From: Pseudarthrobacter sulfonivorans
GTDB lineage: Bacteria > Actinomycetota > Actinomycetes > Actinomycetales > Micrococcaceae
Assembly: GCF_024391045.1 (NCBI RefSeq)
Contig: NZ_JANFCZ010000019.1
Span: 25,480 to 89,479 of the forward strand
Length of the DNA stretch: 64,000 nucleotides
Reading direction: 5' to 3'
The translations under genes were made by a program, and so were the position numbers. Of this stretch, positions 1-9,357 are shown in pieces. The notes beneath the pieces are model-generated. The model saw nothing but the letters and a program-made list of their open reading frames with translations, searched no databases and had not been told where the DNA came from. Position 1 is the first letter of the stretch. Each line of letters opens with the position of its first letter.

Positions 1-1
1 G

Positions 2-1216
2 TTCCGGTACGGGGCCGGCGCCCTCGAGGTGGAGACGAGCATCATCGCCGTCACGGCCGCGCTGGGCCTGAAAAACATCGAAGTGGACATCACCAACCAG
101 TCGGTGGCCATCAACTATGCCCCGAAGGACCAGCCGCCCATCGCGCTGCTCCGGGTGGTGCGGTCCTGGACCAACAACTACGCCGGGCTCGCCAAAGTGC
201 ACCGGCTGGTGACGGACATTGTGGCCGGGGGAGTGGGCCGCGATGAGGCCATCCGCCGGCTCGACGAGGCCATCACCAGCCCCAAACCGTTTCCGCGCTG
301 GATGGTCACCATGGCCTTCGGCGTGTTCGCCGCGGCCTTTGTGGGCGTCCTCGGCGGCGGTCCGGCGTCTTCGGCCATCGCCTTCGTGGCCAACCTCGGG
401 GTCAGCCTCCTGGCCCGCCAGTTGGGCAAGTGGCGGGTTCCGGACTTCTTTACGACGGCGGCGTGTGCCTTCGGTGTCACGCTCACCGCGCTGCTGTTGT
501 GGCGTTTCGGCCTCACCAATGCGCCGGCGATCGTGGTGGTGGGCGGCATCCTGCTGCTCCTGCCCACCGGGCGGCTGGTTTCCTCGGTTCAGGACGCCAT
601 CAATGGGTTCCCCGTGACAGCAGCGGGCCGGTTCCTGTCCACACTCCTGACGTTCGGCGCCATCGTGTCAGGCATCGCCGTGGCCTTCGTCGTGGGGGCG
701 ATGACCGGCATGCAGGCCATCGACGTCACCGAGACGTTCCCCCCTGCCTACAACCTCTGGGTGCTGGTGATCTTCATAGCCCTGGCGGTGATGGCCATCG
801 GCATCACCGAGCAGACCTCCTGGGACCTGCTGCTGCCCACTGCGGGCGTGGGCGTAGTGGGCTACTTTGTCCTGCTGGGCGCCGGTTCGCTCGGCGTCGG
901 CGACCGGTTCGCCCCGGCGATCGCCGCCGTCGTCATCGGGCTGCTGGCGAGGGTGGTGGCCCTGAAGATGGGCGCGCCGCAACTGGTGGTTGCCGTTCCT
1001 GCGGCCCTGATCCTGCTGCCCGGACTGACCATCTTCCGCTCCATGTACGTCCTGACCATCGAGGAATCCGAGATCCTGTTCGGGGCCGGAGGGATGCTCA
1101 ACGCCGGCGCCATTGTCCTGGGCACAGCCGCCGGCATTGTCCTCGGCGACACCCTGGCCCGGCCGCTGACCCGCAGCCTGGCCAGCAACGAACGGCGGCG
1201 CGCCCGGCGACGGTAG
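2..1216 (+). CDS. Threonine/serine exporter, ThrE family (5' end outside window)
   Basis: The reading frame is open from the first codon of the window (codon phase starts at base 2), and its first residues (FRYGAGALEVETSII) continue without a credible start, so the gene begins upstream. The visible part has a soluble N-terminal portion of about 90 residues followed by roughly ten hydrophobic segments, the layout of ThrE exporters (ThrE catalytic domain plus the second ThrE/DUF3815 membrane half). The family exports L-threonine and L-serine across the cytoplasmic membrane; substrate here is inferred from the family only. It ends in a short basic tail and converges on the siderophore-interacting gene with a 20-base gap. 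Confidence 0.85.
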   Translation, partial: FRYGAGALEVETSIIAVTAALGLKNIEVDITNQSVAINYAPKDQPPIALLRVVRSWTNNYAGLAKVHRLVTDIVAGGVGRDEAIRRLDEAITSPKPFPRWMVTMAFGVFAAAFVGVLGGGPASSAIAFVANLGVSLLARQLGKWRVPDFFTTAACAFGVTLTALLLWRFGLTNAPAIVVVGGILLLLPTGRLVSSVQDAINGFPVTAAGRFLSTLLTFGAIVSGIAVAFVVGAMTGMQAIDVTETFPPAYNLWVLVIFIALAVMAIGITEQTSWDLLLPTAGVGVVGYFVLLGAGSLGVGDRFAPAIAAVVIGLLARVVALKMGAPQLVVAVPAALILLPGLTIFRSMYVLTIEESEILFGAGGMLNAGAIVLGTAAGIVLGDTLARPLTRSLASNERRRARRR

Positions 1217-1236
1217 GCTTCCCGGCCAGCTGCCTG

Positions 1237-2076
1237 TCAGATCTTCCCGATGGGCAGCTTTTTCTCAGCCTGGAAATCGTCCTCTACACGGCCCTTCGCC
1301 CAGTACCCGGACAGCGAAACCTGGCTCCGTTCAAGGCCGCGCTGGGCAAAGAGCACCGTCCGCATGGCCTTCATGTAGCCGCGCTCACCGTGGGCAAACA
1401 CGTCTACCCGTCCGTCCGGCCAGTCGGCGTCGGCCACTGCTGAGACCAGCAGATCGCCGTCGCCGGCGGGTGCGCCGTTCCGGCGGAGCCAGGTGAGCTG
1501 CATGCCTGCGGGGGCCGCGATGTGCTGGATGTCGGCGTCGCTGTCCACCTCGATGAACGCCAGGCCGCGGGCGTCCGCTGGCAGGGATTCGATGGCTGCG
1601 GCGATGGCCGGCAGGGCGGCCTCGTCCCCGGCGAAGAGGTACCAGCCGGCGTCAGGTGAGGGGTTGTAGCCGCCGCCGGGACCGGTGAGGGTGAACGTGT
1701 CCCCGGGTTTTGCGGCAGCTGCCCACGGTCCGGCCAAGCCTTCGTCCCCGTGGATCACAAAGTCGATGGCGAGTTCCCGCGCCGCCAGGTCCACCCAGCG
1801 GACCGTGTAGGTGCGGGTGAACGGCCACTCCGCCCGGGGCATGGTTTCGCGGACGGTCCACAGGTCCAGCGGCCGGGGGTACTCAACGCCGGGTTGCGGG
1901 AACACAATCTTGACGTAGCGGTCCACAAAGTCGTTGTTCACGTACGAGGAAAAGCCAGGCCCACCCGCGACGATCCGCACCATGTGCGGGGACAATTCTT
2001 CCCGGCGGATGACGGTCAGGTCAATCTGCGGGCGGGTGTTCTTGGTTGCGCTCGTGGCGGCCGGGACAGTGCTCAT
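1237..2076 (-). CDS. Siderophore-interacting protein (FAD-binding ferric-siderophore reductase family)
   Basis: 279 residues with the order typical of the SIP/ViuB family: an N-terminal FAD-binding beta-barrel containing the flavin-binding motif RTYTVR (near residue 90) and a C-terminal NAD(P)H-binding SIP domain with the characteristic AGDEAALPAI stretch and the family C-terminus (VSLSGYWAKGR). Members reduce Fe(III)-siderophore complexes in the cytoplasm to release iron. The gene follows ung on the same strand with 14 bases between ung stop and this ATG. An iron-box-like palindrome covers that junction and touches the start codon, so iron repression is likely; if so, either transcription starts very close to the ATG or the true start is a little downstream. 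Confidence 0.9.
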   Translation of the reverse strand: MSTVPAATSATKNTRPQIDLTVIRREELSPHMVRIVAGGPGFSSYVNNDFVDRYVKIVFPQPGVEYPRPLDLWTVRETMPRAEWPFTRTYTVRWVDLAARELAIDFVIHGDEGLAGPWAAAAKPGDTFTLTGPGGGYNPSPDAGWYLFAGDEAALPAIAAAIESLPADARGLAFIEVDSDADIQHIAAPAGMQLTWLRRNGAPAGDGDLLVSAVADADWPDGRVDVFAHGERGYMKAMRTVLFAQRGLERSQVSLSGYWAKGRVEDDFQAEKKLPIGKI

Positions 2077-2094
2077 AAGGCAACCCTAAGCTAA
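2076..2094 (-). promoter_or_regulatory. Putative IdeR/DtxR iron box
   Basis: The 19-bp element TAAGGCAACCCTAAGCTAA matches the actinobacterial iron-box consensus (TTAGGTTAGSCTAACCTAA) at 14 of 19 positions by hand count. It overlaps the start codon of the siderophore-interacting gene and the stop codon of ung. A DtxR-family regulator gene lies in this window at 20176-20868. Confidence 0.55.
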
Positions 2095-2861
2095 ACCAGC
2101 GGGGGGAGCTCCCAGGTTACGCCCGTGGTGCCTTGCTCCAACAGCAGGTCATTGACAGCGCTGAAAGGCTTCGAGCCGAAGAAACCGCGCGACGCCGATA
2201 ACGGGCTCGGGTGCGCACTGGAGACCACCGCCGCTCCGTCCAGGAGCGGTCTGACGCTCTCGGCGTCCCTGCCCCAGAGCACTGCCACCAGGGGGGACCG
2301 GCCGCCGTCGGGGGTGCGCCGGCGGGCAACCGCGGTGACTGCCGCCGTCGTAATGGCCTCCCAGCCCTTGCCCCGGTGCGAGCCCGCCGCACCGGCCCGG
2401 ACGCTCATGACCCTGTTCAGCAGGAGGACGCCCTGGCCGGCCCAGGCGGACAAGTCGCCGTGGACGCGCGGCGGAATGCCGAGGTCGGACTCAAGTTCGC
2501 GGTAGATGTTCGCCAGGCTCCGGGGGATGGGGCGCGTCCGCGCGTCGACGGCGAAGGAAAGGCCAATTGCGTGGCCGGGCGTCGGGTAGGGGTCCTGGCC
2601 CACGATGAGGACTTTGACCCCGGCCAGCGGCTGCCTGAACGCCCGCAGAACGTTCGACGGCGACGGGAGCACCGTGTGCCCGGCATCCACTTCTGCGGCC
2701 AGGAACGTGAGGACCTGCCGGAGTTCAGCGGCCACCGGTTCCAGCGCCTCAGCCCAGTCCGGGGCCATCAGCTCAGCGAGCGGCAGGCGGGCGAGTTCGG
2801 CGAAGCCAACGGCGTCCGCCGGATCCGCCGCCAGCTCAAACAGTGCGTCGGGTTCAAACAC
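2091..2861 (-). CDS. ung: Uracil-DNA glycosylase, family 1
   Basis: Removes uracil from DNA to start base excision repair. The family-1 motifs are present: GQDPYP with the catalytic Asp, the LLLNRVMSV strand and the HPSPLSA DNA-intercalation loop followed by GFFGSKPFS. The open frame extends to 3002, but the extra N-terminal part (rich in Arg/Pro, overlapping the DUF3263 promoter) does not look like coding sequence; I chose the GTG at 2859-2861 ([10 protein letters not shown]), giving 256 residues, close to the usual 220-250. The gene is divergent from DUF3263 and lies directly upstream of the siderophore-interacting gene. Confidence 0.93.
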   Translation of the reverse strand: MFEPDALFELAADPADAVGFAELARLPLAELMAPDWAEALEPVAAELRQVLTFLAAEVDAGHTVLPSPSNVLRAFRQPLAGVKVLIVGQDPYPTPGHAIGLSFAVDARTRPIPRSLANIYRELESDLGIPPRVHGDLSAWAGQGVLLLNRVMSVRAGAAGSHRGKGWEAITTAAVTAVARRRTPDGGRSPLVAVLWGRDAESVRPLLDGAAVVSSAHPSPLSASRGFFGSKPFSAVNDLLLEQGTTGVTWELPPLV

Positions 2862-2972
2862 CGTCCTATTCTCGCAGGGATCCCCCGCCACCCCCGGAGT
2901 TTTTGTCCAGATATAGGCCGTGTCCGGGCCTAAAAGCGGTAATAAGCGGACAAAAACCCGGCGGGGGTGGAA

Positions 2973-3002
2973 ATGACAACCCTGTGATTCACGCCGTAGC
3001 AT
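2973..3002 (+). promoter_or_regulatory. Promoter of the DUF3263 gene
   Basis: ATGACA (2973-2978, five of six matches to TTGACA) is separated by 18 bases from TAGCAT (2997-3002). This would start RNA near 3009, leaving a leader of about 33 bases with a GAAGGGA ribosome-binding site before the GTG at 3042. Confidence 0.5.
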
Positions 3003-3041
3003 GGAATGAGATTTCCAACCTGATCATCGAAGGGATGTGCC

Positions 3042-3371
3042 GTGGCGGAGCCTGCTCGCGAACACGTGCCGGACACCGCGGACCAGAGCCCGCTGCTGGC
3101 TGATTTCACCCTCCGGGACTCTCCGCTGAGTGAGCGTGACCAGCAAATGCTGGCTTTGGAACGGCAATGGTGGAAGTACGCCGGAGCCAAGGAACAGGCC
3201 ATCCGGGAGCTCTTCGACCTCTCTGCGACGCACTACTACCAGCTGCTGAATGCCCTCATTGATTCCGAGGCGGCGCTGGCCCACGACCCCATGCTCGTCA
3301 AGCGGCTGCGTAGACTACGTACGTCGCGTCACCGGGCACGCACTGCTCGCCGCCTGGGCTCCGACGCCTGA
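3042..3371 (+). CDS. DUF3263 domain protein
   Basis: 109 residues; GTG start behind GAAGGGA. The core LSERDQQMLALERQWWKYAGAKEQ.. with IRELFDLSATHYYQLLNALID is the DUF3263 signature, a small conserved actinobacterial protein that looks like a helical, HTH-type fold (the FDLSATHYYQLLN part resembles a sigma-region-4-like recognition helix). The C-terminus is very basic (RLRRLRTSRHRARTARR), which fits nucleic-acid binding. Function is not known. It is followed after 52 bases by a LytR_C protein, the same pair I remember upstream of groEL2 in mycobacteria. Confidence 0.85.
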   Translation: MAEPAREHVPDTADQSPLLADFTLRDSPLSERDQQMLALERQWWKYAGAKEQAIRELFDLSATHYYQLLNALIDSEAALAHDPMLVKRLRRLRTSRHRARTARRLGSDA

Positions 3372-3423
3372 CCAATTCTCGTGCTGAGCCATCAGCAGCA
3401 ATCCACAAGGACGTCACTGCACC

Positions 3424-4068
3424 ATGACCAAATACGCTCGCGATGAATTCGATAAGGTACCGGAGACCGCTTCGCGGCAAGGCGTCCACCGCACGGCATC
3501 GGCGCCTGCCGGGCGCCGGCTCTGGCCGGTCCTCGCCGTCGGCATCGCGGCGCTGGCCATTGGGCTTGTCTCCTTCCTGATCCTGCCCAAGCTTGGTTTC
3601 ACCCAGGCCGGCAGCGAGCTGTCCACAAGCCTCGAGGGGTCTGCGTCATCGGCATCCAGCGCAGCCCCGCCGGCCAGTCCTGCTACGTCGGGCAGCGCGG
3701 AACCGACACCCAGCGCCGGGCCCTCGGAAAGTGCCCGGCCGTCATCGGAGCCTTCGGCCGTCCCGTCCGCCACCGAGACGCCTGCCGCCGTGCTGAACAA
3801 GGCCCAGGGTGTTGCCGTGTACAACGCCGCCGGCACCGCCGGGCTGGCCGGGCGCGTCGGCTCTGTGCTGCAGAACGACGGCTGGACGCTGGGGCAGGTA
3901 GGCAACTGGGCCGGTGCGCCGCAGCAGGTGTCCAGGATCTTCTACGCGGGTGCGGCCCAGCGGCCCCACGCCGAAGCGCTTGGCACCCTCCTGGGCATCC
4001 CCACGCTGGTCAGCAGCCAGGAATTCCAGGTTCCCGTCGTGGTGGTTCTGGGGCCGGACTACCGGTAA
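3424..4068 (+). CDS. LytR C-terminal domain membrane-anchored protein
   Basis: 214 residues: about 32 cytoplasmic residues, one membrane segment (about 33-57), a Ser/Pro/Ala-rich low-complexity spacer (about 65-120) and a C-terminal LytR_C domain (VAVYNAAGTAGLAGRVGSVLQNDGW..; ending VPVVVVLGPDYR). LytR_C domains occur in cell-envelope proteins and alone as here; the domain faces the outside. No LytR-CpsA-Psr catalytic domain is present. Its exact role is unknown; an envelope function is inferred from topology and family. Confidence 0.85.
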   Translation: MTKYARDEFDKVPETASRQGVHRTASAPAGRRLWPVLAVGIAALAIGLVSFLILPKLGFTQAGSELSTSLEGSASSASSAAPPASPATSGSAEPTPSAGPSESARPSSEPSAVPSATETPAAVLNKAQGVAVYNAAGTAGLAGRVGSVLQNDGWTLGQVGNWAGAPQQVSRIFYAGAAQRPHAEALGTLLGIPTLVSSQEFQVPVVVVLGPDYR

Positions 4069-4095
4069 CGCCCGCGGTCACGCGTCCATAACTTT

Positions 4096-4116
4096 CGGGC
4101 GGCGCAGTGCCGCCCG
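4096..4116 (+). terminator. GC hairpin after the LytR_C gene
   Basis: Perfect 8-bp stem CGGGCGGC / GCCGCCCG with a 5-base loop, 28 bases after the stop codon. No T-run follows, so it is a terminator candidate only. Confidence 0.4.
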
Positions 4117-4245
4117 GCTCGGCCACCCGGGCCAGTTGTGGCTAGAGTGAAATCAGGCTTCGGTCCCCTTCGCGGTGCTGCTGCAGACGGCTGTATCCGG
4201 TTCACAGCGAAGTGGACCGTCGGCACTACGGAAAGAGTGGACATC

Positions 4246-4452
4246 ATGGCATTGGGAACCGTCAAGTGGTTCAACGCCGAAAAGGGCTATGGCTTCATTA
4301 CCGTGGATGGGTCCGGGGATGACGTCTTTGTGCACTGGTCGGCCATCGACGGCGAAGGCTACCGGGCCCTCGACGAAGGCCAGCGCGTCGAGCTCGAAAT
4401 CGGCGAAGGCGAGAAGGGCCCGCAGGCCGAAAGCGTCCGGCCCGCAGAGTGA
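4246..4452 (+). CDS. Cold shock protein, CspA family
   Basis: 68-residue single cold-shock domain with both RNA-binding motifs (KGYGFI and VFVHWSAI) and the canonical start [13 protein letters not shown]. The frame is open from 4138, but the domain begins at ATG 4246, so the upstream part (about 100 bases) is 5' leader, as is usual for csp mRNAs. Binds single-stranded RNA/DNA as an RNA chaperone. Its TGA overlaps the GTG of the next gene (GTGA at 4449-4452), implying translational coupling with the substrate-binding lipoprotein, an unusual partner. Confidence 0.93.
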   Translation: MALGTVKWFNAEKGYGFITVDGSGDDVFVHWSAIDGEGYRALDEGQRVELEIGEGEKGPQAESVRPAE

Positions 4453-5729
4453 GCTTCGGCCGCCTCGCCTCAGCAATCCTCCGTTGCACCACCACGGCGG
4501 CCCTCCTGCTGGCACTCGCCGGGTGTGCCGGTGCCGCCGGCGGCAACGCCCGGCTGGACACTGTGGAAGCCTCCGGCGACGGTGCCCTGCGCATCGGCCT
4601 GATCCTGGACAACATGGGGGAGCGGAGCTTCCTCAACGATTCACAGCGTGCGGCCGCCGAAGCCGCCGTCAAGGACATCAACGCCGCGGGCGGCCACAAG
4701 GGCAAGCCCGTCGAACTGATCATCGGGGCCGGCGACGACACCCGGGCGCAGGCCAGGAACCTCGTGGACGGCAAAGCCGACGTGGTGATTGGGCCCACGG
4801 ACTCCAGCCACGCCGCCGCCGCCATCGACGTGCTGTCCGCCGCAACAACACCGCTGATCTCGCCGGCCAACTCAGCTGGAGCCCTGAGCACCTATAAAAG
4901 CGGCGGCTACTATTTCCGGACCGCGGCAGCGGACGTTGCCCAGGCCTCCGTCCTGGTGAAGCTGGCCAAAGACGGCGGGGCCCACAGCATCGCCGTAGTG
5001 AACCAGGACAGTGCCTATGGCAGGGACGTCGCCGCCGCTGTGGCGGGTGCCGCGACGGCCGCCGGCCTGGAAACTGTCAGCACCTCAGCCTACAAACCCG
5101 GCGCCGCGCAGAAGGCAGCCGCAGCGGCGCGGGCGGCCAACTCCGATGCCGTGGTCCTGATCGCGCGGGACGACGCCCAGGGTGCCCTCGCGGAACTCAA
5201 CAATGCCGGCCTGTCCGGCGCCAGGATCATCCTCAGTGACGGTGCCTTCGCGCAATACGGTTCGGGGCTCGGCGCCAAGGCCCTGGAAGGTGCCCGCGCC
5301 GTGGTGCCCGGTGTGTTCGCGTCGGCGGCCTTCCAGGCGCGGCTGCTGGAAGTGAACCCCGCCTTGAAGGACCTGACCTTCGCGGCCGAGACTTACGATG
5401 CAGTGACCCTTGCGGCGTTGGCCGCGGCTAAGGCGGATGACGACGCCGGCCGCTCCATTGCGGCCAACCTGATCGCCGTCTCCGGGGGTACTCCGGGCGG
5501 CGCTGCCGGCACAGGGGCCGCTGATGCCGGGAAGCCGTGCCTGTCCTACGCGGACTGCCTCGCCGTCCTCAAGTCAGGGGCAAAAGTAAATTACGACGGC
5601 GAATCAGGGCCGGTTGCCTTCGATGCCCACGGGGATATCACCACGGCGAACTTCATGGTGTTCACCTATGGTGCCGACAACCGCGCCGTGCTGAGCGGAC
5701 GCGAAGCGGCGGGCAGGGCATCGGGCTGA
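4449..5729 (+). CDS. Substrate-binding lipoprotein, type-1 periplasmic binding protein (branched-chain amino acid type)
   Basis: 426 residues with a lipoprotein signal peptide ending in the lipobox LALAGC (Cys near residue 26) and a two-lobed type-1 periplasmic-binding fold ([11 protein letters not shown]..., [35 protein letters not shown]). It resembles LivJ/amide-binding ABC receptors. No permease or ATPase genes are adjacent, so it is either an orphan receptor or a sensor-type lipoprotein. A Gly/Ala-rich insertion near residues 345-362 is followed by a cysteine pair (KPCLSYADC), often a disulphide in these receptors. GTG start overlaps the csp stop. Confidence 0.85.
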   Translation: MSFGRLASAILRCTTTAALLLALAGCAGAAGGNARLDTVEASGDGALRIGLILDNMGERSFLNDSQRAAAEAAVKDINAAGGHKGKPVELIIGAGDDTRAQARNLVDGKADVVIGPTDSSHAAAAIDVLSAATTPLISPANSAGALSTYKSGGYYFRTAAADVAQASVLVKLAKDGGAHSIAVVNQDSAYGRDVAAAVAGAATAAGLETVSTSAYKPGAAQKAAAAARAANSDAVVLIARDDAQGALAELNNAGLSGARIILSDGAFAQYGSGLGAKALEGARAVVPGVFASAAFQARLLEVNPALKDLTFAAETYDAVTLAALAAAKADDDAGRSIAANLIAVSGGTPGGAAGTGAADAGKPCLSYADCLAVLKSGAKVNYDGESGPVAFDAHGDITTANFMVFTYGADNRAVLSGREAAGRASG

Positions 5730-5780
5730 TCGCCGGTGGCGAACGGCCGCGCGGGGAACAGTGGTTTCGGAGGTCATTCG

Positions 5781-5824
5781 CTTGCACTCTCACCGGGGGA
5801 GTGCTAATTATTGAGTTAGCACTC
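5781..5824 (+). promoter_or_regulatory. CIRCE operator (HrcA site) with an extra half-site
   Basis: CTTGCACTC (5781-5789), nine spacer bases, then GAGTGCTAA (5799-5807) matches the CIRCE inverted repeat TTAGCACTC-N9-GAGTGCTAA with two mismatches in the left arm. A perfect third arm TTAGCACTC follows at 5816-5824, eight bases after the right arm. Possible promoter boxes TTGCAC (5782-5787) and TAATTA (5805-5810) with 17 bases between them lie within the element, so HrcA binding would block RNA polymerase. Confidence 0.9.
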
Positions 5825-5915
5825 CTACATGCCGACTGCTAAAGCATCGTCCGGTTTTGCCGGGTCCGGGGCTTGGGGCCGGCAGTGGAGCGAAAGAAAT
5901 ACCTAGCTGGAGTGA

Positions 5916-7649
<1,734 letters not shown>

Positions 7650-7684
7650 CCCCCGGCTCTCCCCACGCACCACAGCACAACGCA

Positions 7685-7721
7685 CGACGGCGGTCCTCAC
7701 CAACGGTGGGGGCCGCCGTCG
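7685..7721 (+). terminator. Terminator after groEL
   Basis: Stem CGACGGCGG / CCGCCGTCG with a second inner pairing CCTCACC / GGTGGGG, 35 bases after the groEL stop. A strong GC hairpin without a clear T-run. Confidence 0.65.
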
Positions 7722-7757
7722 GCCGTTAGAGTGGCTGCCCCCCTGCTCTGGCAGATT

Positions 7758-7814
7758 TGCTCTATCAGGTTTGGTCCTCAAAACGCCGCCATAGCTACCA
7801 CATCTGATAGAGCA
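7758..7814. repeat. Perfect 11-bp inverted repeat with 35-base spacer
   Basis: TGCTCTATCAG (7758-7768) and CTGATAGAGCA (7804-7814) are exact inverted copies, 53 bases upstream of the RNase HI start. The long spacer and lack of T-run argue against a terminator; a two-site operator is more likely. Confidence 0.6.
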
Positions 7815-7866
7815 TCCCGGCCGGCGTCGGCGCGGGAGTGCGCCGGAACTCTGGCAGGATGGAACC

Positions 7867-8925
7867 GTGACAATTACAGCAGCAGCCGACGGTTCGGCTT
7901 TAGGAAATCCGGGCCCGGCCGGTTGGGCCTGGTACGTCAACGACGACTGCTGGCGGGCAGGCGGGTGGCCGCACGGCACCAACAACCAGGGTGAGCTGAT
8001 GGCCGTGCTGGACCTGTTCCGCGCCACCGCCCACGTGCCGGACGAGCACCTGAGGGTCCTCTGCGACAGCCAGTACGTCATCAACTCCATCACCAAGTGG
8101 ATGCCGGGCTGGAAACGGAAGGGCTGGCGAAAGGGCGACGGCAAGCCCGTCCTCAACCTGGAACTGCTCAAGGAACTGGACCGTGAAATCGCGGGCCGCA
8201 AGTACACGTTTGAATGGGTCAAAGGCCACGCCGGCCATGACCTCAACGAGGCAGCCGATGAACGCGCCCGCGCTGCAGCCACCGCCTACCAGCAGGGCGT
8301 CGCGGCCCGTTCCGGCCCCGGATTCGCCGGGGCTCCGGTGGCGGCTGTGCCGTCCCAGGCTGAAGCATCCCGGGCTGATGCAACACCCCGTGCGGATGCA
8401 ATGACGGGCAATGCTGCGGGCAAGGACACTCGCACCGCCACCCCGGCCGCCACAGCCACCCGTAACGGGGCCGTTCCGGCCGCCGGTGCAGGCCCCTTCG
8501 GGCAGACCCTCTTTGGCGAGCCGGACCTGTTCAGCGAACTGGAGGCCGAGGCGTTCGTCGGGACGGAGGCCAGCGGCAAGGAACCGAGCCCGGAAGAGAT
8601 TGTCGAGGCCCTCGAACGCGAGCTGGCCGGTCCGGACGCCCGTGGCGATATCGGCCGCACCGGGGTCCTGCTGCACCCGGATTTTATGGAGATCGGAAGT
8701 TCAGGCAGGGTCTGGACGCGGGACGCGATGATGATGGCATTGGAGGAGGGCCCGGGACACCCGGCAGAGCTCGAAATCCTGGGTGCCGACCGCATCGGCA
8801 CCAGCGCGGTCCTGCTGACGTACCGAAGCTATGCGCGCCAGGGTACGGTGCTCCGGAGCTCGCTGTGGGTCTTGGATGGCACCAAATGGCGGCTCCGGTT
8901 CCATCAGGGCACGCCCGAAGCCTGA
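7867..8925 (+). CDS. rnhA: RNase HI fused to a C-terminal DUF4440/NTF2-like domain
   Basis: 352 residues. The N-terminal 140 residues are a complete RNase HI: the four catalytic acidic residues appear to be D8 (AAADGS), E43 (QGELMAV), D67 (CDSQYV) and D131 (EAADERA), with H121 in KGHAGH. An Ala/Thr/Pro-rich linker (about 141-235) leads to a DUF4440/SnoaL-like domain (about 240-350; IVEALERELAG..., LHPDFMEIGSSGRVWTRDAM, SLWVLDGTKWRLRFHQGT). RNase HI cuts the RNA strand of RNA/DNA hybrids; the added domain usually binds small ligands or mediates dimers. GTG start; a CAGGAT box six bases upstream suggests a leaderless mRNA. Confidence 0.9.
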   Translation: MTITAAADGSALGNPGPAGWAWYVNDDCWRAGGWPHGTNNQGELMAVLDLFRATAHVPDEHLRVLCDSQYVINSITKWMPGWKRKGWRKGDGKPVLNLELLKELDREIAGRKYTFEWVKGHAGHDLNEAADERARAAATAYQQGVAARSGPGFAGAPVAAVPSQAEASRADATPRADAMTGNAAGKDTRTATPAATATRNGAVPAAGAGPFGQTLFGEPDLFSELEAEAFVGTEASGKEPSPEEIVEALERELAGPDARGDIGRTGVLLHPDFMEIGSSGRVWTRDAMMMALEEGPGHPAELEILGADRIGTSAVLLTYRSYARQGTVLRSSLWVLDGTKWRLRFHQGTPEA

Positions 8926-8960
8926 CCGGGTCCTGGGGCTGGGATCCGCCCGCGCAGGAC

Positions 8961-9248
8961 TCAGCTGAAGCGCTGCGTGTTGCCCTGCTCGGCCTGGGCG
9001 TAGGTGTTCGCGGCGGCGGCCAGAGCCATGGTGATGGATGCCAACGATGCCTCCACCTTGCTCTGGGTGAGGGTCCATTCCGTGACGAGAGCCTGGAAAT
9101 TGTTGGCGGCAGAACCGCGCCATGTGGCCTGAAGCTCGTCCAGGCCCCGCTTCATGGTTTGGACGTCGGAACTGATCCGATCCACGGTTGCTTTGACGTT
9201 GGCTGACTTGAGCTGGAGAAGTTCGGTATCGACGGAAATGATGCTCAT
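8961..9248 (-). CDS. WXG100 family (ESAT-6-like) secreted protein
   Basis: 95 residues, two predicted helices around the WRG turn (ATWRGSAANNF, about residue 43-45) and a C-terminal YAQAE that fits the YxxxD/E type VII export signal. The open frame extends upstream to 9479, but the family length and the MSIISVD start point to ATG 9248. No EccC, EccD or other type VII component and no WXG100 partner are nearby; the gene sits downstream of a two-component system on the same strand. It is probably exported by an ESX system encoded elsewhere, as a homodimer. Confidence 0.9.
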   Translation of the reverse strand: MSIISVDTELLQLKSANVKATVDRISSDVQTMKRGLDELQATWRGSAANNFQALVTEWTLTQSKVEASLASITMALAAAANTYAQAEQGNTQRFS

Positions 9249-9357
9249 GGCTGTGCCTCTCGGGGTAAGTGGGACAGCCTCCGCTGCCCGCCCGGCTCTG
9301 TTCCGGGCCACTGACACGAGCCTACGGAGAGCCGAACCGGCACGCGACGCCCGTTTG

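Noticed and set aside
2862..3002. Longer N-terminus for Ung
   Set aside because: Would run through the divergent DUF3263 promoter and adds 47 residues with no resemblance to the family.
7758..7814. Rho-independent terminator
   Set aside because: The arms are 35 bases apart with no T-run, and a better hairpin already follows groEL.
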